From the NCBI RefSeq assembly GCF_030848475.1, contig NZ_JAVDDS010000039.1, positions 1-36,251 on the forward strand: a DNA stretch of 36,251 bases, read 5' to 3'. The notes under the pieces were generated by a model that was given only the letters and a program-made list of their open reading frames with translations, was not told the DNA's origin and did no database searches. Source of the stretch: Herbivorax alkaliphila (GTDB taxonomy: Bacteria > Bacillota > Clostridia > Acetivibrionales > Acetivibrionaceae). This document shows, piece by piece, positions 33,061 through 36,251 of the stretch. Each line of letters begins with the position of its first letter. Positions within the stretch are counted from its first letter, which is position 1. A program made the position numbers and the translations under genes.

Positions 33061-34341
33061 TTAAAGTCTATTTTTTGAAATCATGCTTCTTGATATTTTT
33101 CTAAGTGTAATTCTAAGAATTATAAACATAATGAGAAAAATGATTGTTCCAATTAAAATTCTCTTTGGGAGTGAATTTTGTGGATTTTCCATAATAGATG
33201 ATGTGGTGATATTTTTTTCTACAGTTCGTGTTGCAATTAAATCTACTTTTCCAATTGAGAGTTGATCATTTTTAATTTCTATATAGCCTAATACATCTCC
33301 TCTATAAACTGGAGCTGTGATATTTTCTTCAACGTTTTTTTCAAAAGTAAGGTCTTGTATTTTTGTTTGCTCTGGAAGTACGCATTTAAAGTCTTCAGAT
33401 GCAAGCAAATCTAAATTGCTATTTCCAGAAGCTTCAGAAACATTTACAGTTGTAGCATATGAATTTTGAGCAAGTATGTGAGTAAGAGAATAATTTTTAA
33501 AACCATATTCAAGAAGTTCTTTTGAATAGCGAAATACATCTTCATATTGCTCAACACCCATTACAACAGCAATTAACTCCATTCCAGTTTCATCTTTTGC
33601 AGATGAAACAAGGTTGCCTAAGGCTCTACTTGTATATCCTGTCTTTATACCAGTAACTTCGCTGTAGTACTCTGAAGCATAACTTGAAAATAGCAATTTG
33701 TTACTGGAATGCAAAAAAATCTCCTCATCATGTTTGTTTGTGGGAGGTATTGTATAATGGGTCTTTTTTACTATTTCTCTGAATTCAGGGAGCGTCATGG
33801 CGTGTCTTGACATAACTGCCAAATCGTAAGCGGAAGAAATATGCAGATGTCCGTCGCTTGTATTGTCCATGCCTGATGGGTTTACAAAGTTTGTGCACTC
33901 AGCTCCCAGCTCTTCTGCCCTTTGGTTCATAAGATCAAAAAACTCCTGATGTGAAGGACTTATGCTTTCAGCTATTACATAAGCAGTTTCATTTGCTGAC
34001 CTGATTAAAAGAGCATTCAAAATATGCCTTAACTCCAGATGCTCACCTTCCATAAGGCCTATATGCATACCGCCAATACCGATATTGTCAATAGCAGATT
34101 GGCTCACGGTTACTAAGCTGTCAAGGTCTCCCTGCTCAACTGCTAAAATTCCTGTCATAATTTTAGTTGTGCTAGCAGGTGGTAGTAGGGATTTAGAATT
34201 GAATTCACATAACACCTGACCTGTTTTAAAATCCATAAGAATATATGCCCTTGCAGGGATATCTAAGGGTTGAGAATTTATTGGTGTGCTAATCGATATA
34301 AAAACAATTAGCATTAATATAATAAAAAGTATTTTTTTCAT
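33061..34341 (-). CDS. dacF: D-alanyl-D-alanine carboxypeptidase, DacF type
   Basis: A 426-residue penicillin-binding protein that trims peptidoglycan stem peptides. Signal peptide residues 1-23; active-site motifs S-x-x-K in PPASTTKIMTG, S-x-N in IRSANETAYVIAE and KTG in GIKTGYTSRA; a C-terminal domain and a final hydrophobic helix (RILIGTIIFLIMFIILRI) before a basic tail. In Bacillus, DacF is made in the forespore and affects cortex cross-linking. The ribosome site GGAGGAA lies just before ATG on the minus strand. Divergent from comEA. Confidence 0.92.
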   Translation of the reverse strand: MKKILFIILMLIVFISISTPINSQPLDIPARAYILMDFKTGQVLCEFNSKSLLPPASTTKIMTGILAVEQGDLDSLVTVSQSAIDNIGIGGMHIGLMEGEHLELRHILNALLIRSANETAYVIAESISPSHQEFFDLMNQRAEELGAECTNFVNPSGMDNTSDGHLHISSAYDLAVMSRHAMTLPEFREIVKKTHYTIPPTNKHDEEIFLHSSNKLLFSSYASEYYSEVTGIKTGYTSRALGNLVSSAKDETGMELIAVVMGVEQYEDVFRYSKELLEYGFKNYSLTHILAQNSYATTVNVSEASGNSNLDLLASEDFKCVLPEQTKIQDLTFEKNVEENITAPVYRGDVLGYIEIKNDQLSIGKVDLIATRTVEKNITTSSIMENPQNSLPKRILIGTIIFLIMFIILRITLRKISRSMISKNRL

Positions 34342-34378
34342 TTGTTCCTCCAGCTAAATGGCTTTATTGTATAGTCAA

Positions 34379-34402
34379 GTAGTGTTGATTTAGTAACACT
34401 AC
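34379..34402. promoter_or_regulatory. Inverted repeat between divergent dacF and comEA
   Basis: GTAGTGTT - 8 nt - AACACTAC, 8-bp perfect arms (34379-34386 with 34395-34402), 37 bp upstream of dacF. It may be an operator in the 34342-34520 divergent region; no clean SigA promoter is visible on either strand, so sporulation sigma factors may be used. Confidence 0.4.
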
Positions 34403-34520
34403 ATTTAAGTATAACAAAAAATTTGCGAAAAATGTATATAAAATTTTAAAAAAAACCTAGGAAATTAAAGGGAATAAGCATTAAGGTGTAGAATTATAAA
34501 TTTAAATGGAGGTAATAATT

Positions 34521-35231
34521 ATGCTGAAAGAGATTTTAAATCATGAAATAAAAGTAAAAAAGGGTGTTTTGATTTCTCTTATCGCAGCTTTGGTTCTTAG
34601 TGTGTCAGTAATAGGTTATTTACTTATGGGGGATTATGGAGAGAACGTGGTTATAAGAAGTTCAGAGGGTGAAGTAGAAGTAGGTTTTAGAGAAGATGAA
34701 CAGGAAGATAAAGAGGAAATAGAAGTAGAAGAAATAAATGTATATGTAGTTGGAGAAGTCAAAAAACCTTCAGTTGTTACACTAGAAAAAGGTCAGATAA
34801 TTGAAGATGCAATTCTTTTAGCAGGAGGACCTACAGAGCATGCAGATTTGGAAAATATAAATCTTGCCTACATATTGACAGAAAATGTTATGTTGCAAAT
34901 CAGATCAAAAAAGGAAATGTCAGAAGATGAAGAAGTATCAGAAGATGAAAACTCGTCAGATGAAAATTTTATTGGTATGAATATTGTTTCAGGCAGTGGA
35001 GGAGCTGTTATAGGAGAAAGTAAAGATAGTACAAGTTTGAAGATAAATATTAATTCTGCTTCTAAAGAGCAACTAAATACATTGCCGGGAGTAGGACCTG
35101 TTATTTCAGGTAATATAATTACTTTGAGGCAAGAAATAGGGGGGTTTGAAAAAATTGAAGACATAATGGATGTATCAGGAATAGGCGATGCTAAATTTAG
35201 AGAATTAAAGGATTTTATAACGGTAGACTAA
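34521..35231 (+). CDS. comEA: ComEA-like helix-hairpin-helix DNA-binding protein
   Basis: A 236-residue membrane-anchored DNA receptor of the competence type. Residues 13-35 form a transmembrane helix (GVLISLIAALVLSVSVIGYL); an acidic spacer (EDEQEDKEEIEVEEI) precedes an SLBB domain at ~66-125 (VYVVGEVKKPSVVTLEKGQ, AILLAGGPTEHADL); a Ser/Glu linker follows; the C-terminus has two helix-hairpin-helix motifs (INSASKEQLNTLPGVGPVI and FEKIEDIMDVSGIGDAKF). ATG 34521 lies 6 nt after GGAGGTAA. comEC is not in the window. Confidence 0.9.
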   Translation: MLKEILNHEIKVKKGVLISLIAALVLSVSVIGYLLMGDYGENVVIRSSEGEVEVGFREDEQEDKEEIEVEEINVYVVGEVKKPSVVTLEKGQIIEDAILLAGGPTEHADLENINLAYILTENVMLQIRSKKEMSEDEEVSEDENSSDENFIGMNIVSGSGGAVIGESKDSTSLKININSASKEQLNTLPGVGPVISGNIITLRQEIGGFEKIEDIMDVSGIGDAKFRELKDFITVD

Positions 35232-35295
35232 AGTAAACTCGTTTAGCTAAAACTAAACATCGAGACTTCAGGTGGAGACTGAACTCCACCTGAAG
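35232..35295 (+). repeat. Dispersed intergenic repeat with two hairpins (forward copy)
   Basis: A hairpin GTTTAG / CTAAAC (35241-35258) and a 12-bp hairpin CTTCAGGTGGAG / CTCCACCTGAAG (35266-35277 with 35284-35295). Its inverse copy is at 33057-32994, and its first 23 bp recur at 20734-20756. At the base of the larger stem the copies have T-A versus C-G, a compensatory change. Confidence 0.85.
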
Positions 35296-35307
35296 ATTTA
35301 TAAGAGC

Positions 35308-35335
35308 AACTCCACCTTCTATAAGGTGGAGTTTT
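35308..35335 (+). terminator. Terminator after comEA
   Basis: An 11-bp stem AACTCCACCTT / AAGGTGGAGTT with loop CTAT, followed by TT. Together with the adjacent repeat it gives three hairpins in 100 bp. Confidence 0.75.
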
Positions 35336-35343
35336 AGAATAAG

Positions 35344-35390
35344 ATAAACTTTAGTTTCTGGGATATTTTTCTTCGTATTAGTTATATGAT
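35344..35390 (-). repeat. Diverged copy C of the 62-bp intergenic repeat
   Basis: ACTTTAGTTTCTGGGATATT and the flanking bases match copies at 4413-4474 and 36170-36231. On the minus strand the start codon position is ACG rather than ATG/GTG and the ribosome site is missing, so this copy is degenerate. Confidence 0.55.
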
Positions 35391-35411
35391 CTGTACTTGT
35401 ATATAGAGGTT

Positions 35412-35441
35412 TTGACAAATATGCATTTAGTAAAGTATAAT
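35412..35441 (+). promoter_or_regulatory. Consensus promoter for the GerMN gene
   Basis: TTGACA (35412-35417), 18-bp spacer, TATAAT (35436-35441): both hexamers perfect. Confidence 0.8.
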
Positions 35442-35493
35442 TAAAGTGCAAGGTGAGACTTTTTGTTTCTCTAATAATGAAAGGGGGGCTGGT

Positions 35494-35529
35494 TTGTTAG
35501 GTTGTTTATCTAACAAGCATTTTAAATGA
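35494..35529 (+). CDS. Short leader ORF coupled to the GerMN gene
   Basis: Eleven codons from TTG 35494 (M-L-G-C-L-S-N-K-H-F-K), preceded by AAGGGGGG with 5-nt spacing, ending in TGA that overlaps the next ATG as ATGA. The GerMN start itself has no ribosome site close by, so translation would depend on ribosomes finishing this leader. A hairpin TTGTTAG / CTAACAA lies within it. Confidence 0.5.
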   Translation: MLGCLSNKHFK

Positions 35530-36113
35530 AAAGAAACTGGATAATTGCAATTTGCTTGATATCACTGGTGGTATTATCAGGATGCAATAACTCCGAGCCT
35601 TCTGATGAGGGTAGTGATTTAGACCAAAAGGATTTAAATGGTGTTACAACTGATTCTGTTGAAGAACGTGAACACAAAGAAGAGGAGACTGAAAAAGAAG
35701 AGACTGAAAAAGACATAATTCTTTATTTTAGTGATTACCAAGCGGAATATACAGTTGCTGAAATAAGAAATGTAGAGGTTGAAGGAAACATTGAAGAAAC
35801 TATTTTTAAAGAACTGAAAAAAGGACCTGAGAATGAAGAACTATATGCTGTAATTCCTGATAAAACAAAACTGTTATCTATTCAAACAAAAGATGGAGTT
35901 TGTACAGTGGACTTATCGGAGGAATTTGTATCTAATCAACCAGGAGGAACGGCAGCAGAAACTATAACAATCAATTCCATTGTAAACACATTGACAGAGC
36001 TTGAACACATAGACAGTGTGCAGTTTCGTGTAGAGGGAAATATTAGAGAGGTTCTTGTTCATCAGGAGTTAGACAGACCAATTAAGAGAAATGAAAGTAT
36101 AATTGAAAAATAA
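35526..36113 (+). CDS. GerMN-domain lipoprotein
   Basis: A 195-residue exported lipoprotein. The signal sequence ends in lipobox LSGC (Cys at residue 20), followed by an acidic Glu-rich linker and a GerMN domain at ~70-185 (ILYFSDYQAEYTVAEIRNV, TIFKELKKGPENEELYAVIP, GVCTVDLSEEFVSNQPGG, INSIVNTLTELEHIDSVQFR). GerM-type proteins act in sporulation and germination, and free GerMN lipoproteins also occur at the vegetative membrane. The only ribosome site is 37 nt upstream and serves the leader ORF. A terminator follows at 36130. Confidence 0.85.
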   Translation: MKRNWIIAICLISLVVLSGCNNSEPSDEGSDLDQKDLNGVTTDSVEEREHKEEETEKEETEKDIILYFSDYQAEYTVAEIRNVEVEGNIEETIFKELKKGPENEELYAVIPDKTKLLSIQTKDGVCTVDLSEEFVSNQPGGTAAETITINSIVNTLTELEHIDSVQFRVEGNIREVLVHQELDRPIKRNESIIEK

Positions 36114-36129
36114 GGTTTGAAAAAGATTT

Positions 36130-36162
36130 AAAAGCTCGAGGGTCTAATGTCTTCGAGCTTTT
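36130..36162 (+). terminator. Terminator after the GerMN gene
   Basis: A 10-bp stem AAAAGCTCGA / TCGAGCTTTT (36130-36139 with 36153-36162), loop of 13 nt. Confidence 0.8.
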
Positions 36163-36165
36163 AGC

Positions 36166-36231
36166 TTATCTAAATTGCGTAACTTTAGTTTTTGGAATAT
36201 TGTTCTTCACATTTAATATATACACCTCTTA
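36166..36231 (-). repeat. Dispersed intergenic repeat, copy B, with a small reverse ORF
   Basis: Positions 36170-36231 match 4413-4474 at 59 of 62 bases. On the minus strand AAGAGGTG is followed by GTG 36210 and a 14-codon ORF (MKNNIPKTKVTQFR) ending at 36166. The surrounding sequence is unrelated to copy A, so the element is mobile or copied. Confidence 0.65.
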
Positions 36232-36251
36232 GATTTCAGATTTCTTAAAAG

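Overview
The window is AT-rich, and its genes use strong AGGAGG-type ribosome binding sites with frequent TTG/GTG starts. Housekeeping order (nadD-yqeK-rsfS-leuS, a Bacillus-type purF with a propeptide, a DacF-type carboxypeptidase, a GerMN lipoprotein) points to an anaerobic, probably spore-forming member of the Clostridia. I cannot name the species.

Layout. (1) 1-9800 is an accessory region. It holds the tail of a sugar-nucleotide epimerase, an AbiE-type toxin-antitoxin pair with duplicated promoter/operators, an orphan 3' end and a full copy of a secreted repeat protein, two broken genes, a PAP2 phosphatase, UDP-GlcNAc 2-epimerase (wecB), an AlbA_2/GHKL ATP-binding protein with a 12-bp tandem repeat, and a DUF234-type AAA ATPase. 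Duplicated fragments and dispersed intergenic repeats show repeated rearrangement. (2) 9950-17818 is a peptide-modification-like gene cluster. It contains a second secreted repeat protein, a 36-residue precursor-like peptide (11869-11979) with a lasso-type leader motif, two hairpin terminators, an SLH protein with a Ser/Asp/Glu-rich tail, an HPr-kinase-like protein, a PqqD-like peptide chaperone, an S26-type peptidase, an ABC exporter and a NTP_transf_5 protein. No lasso cyclase or lasso B2 protease is present, nor any radical SAM or YcaO enzyme. This is the best candidate for an undescribed system. (3) 17836-20777 holds VanZ, guaA and a RelB/YoeB toxin-antitoxin pair. (4) 20894-27733 is the purine operon. 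A structured RNA with its own promoter and terminator precedes a PurE-family protein that has lost the catalytic motifs; then come purF, purM, purN, purH and purD. (5) 27764-36251 is core: ROK kinase, nadD, yqeK, rsfS, leuS, dacF (reverse strand), comEA and a GerMN lipoprotein with an upstream coupled leader ORF.

How it fits together. The guaA and pur genes supply GMP and IMP. The peptide cluster reads as one maturation/export pathway: leader binding by PqqD, modification by the kinase-like and/or nucleotidyltransferase-like protein, cleavage, and ABC export, near two secreted surface proteins. The chemistry is inference. Three intergenic repeat families were found by eye: a 62-bp element carrying a tiny reverse ORF, a 64-bp element with two covarying hairpins, and the duplicated 5' end of the PAP2 gene.
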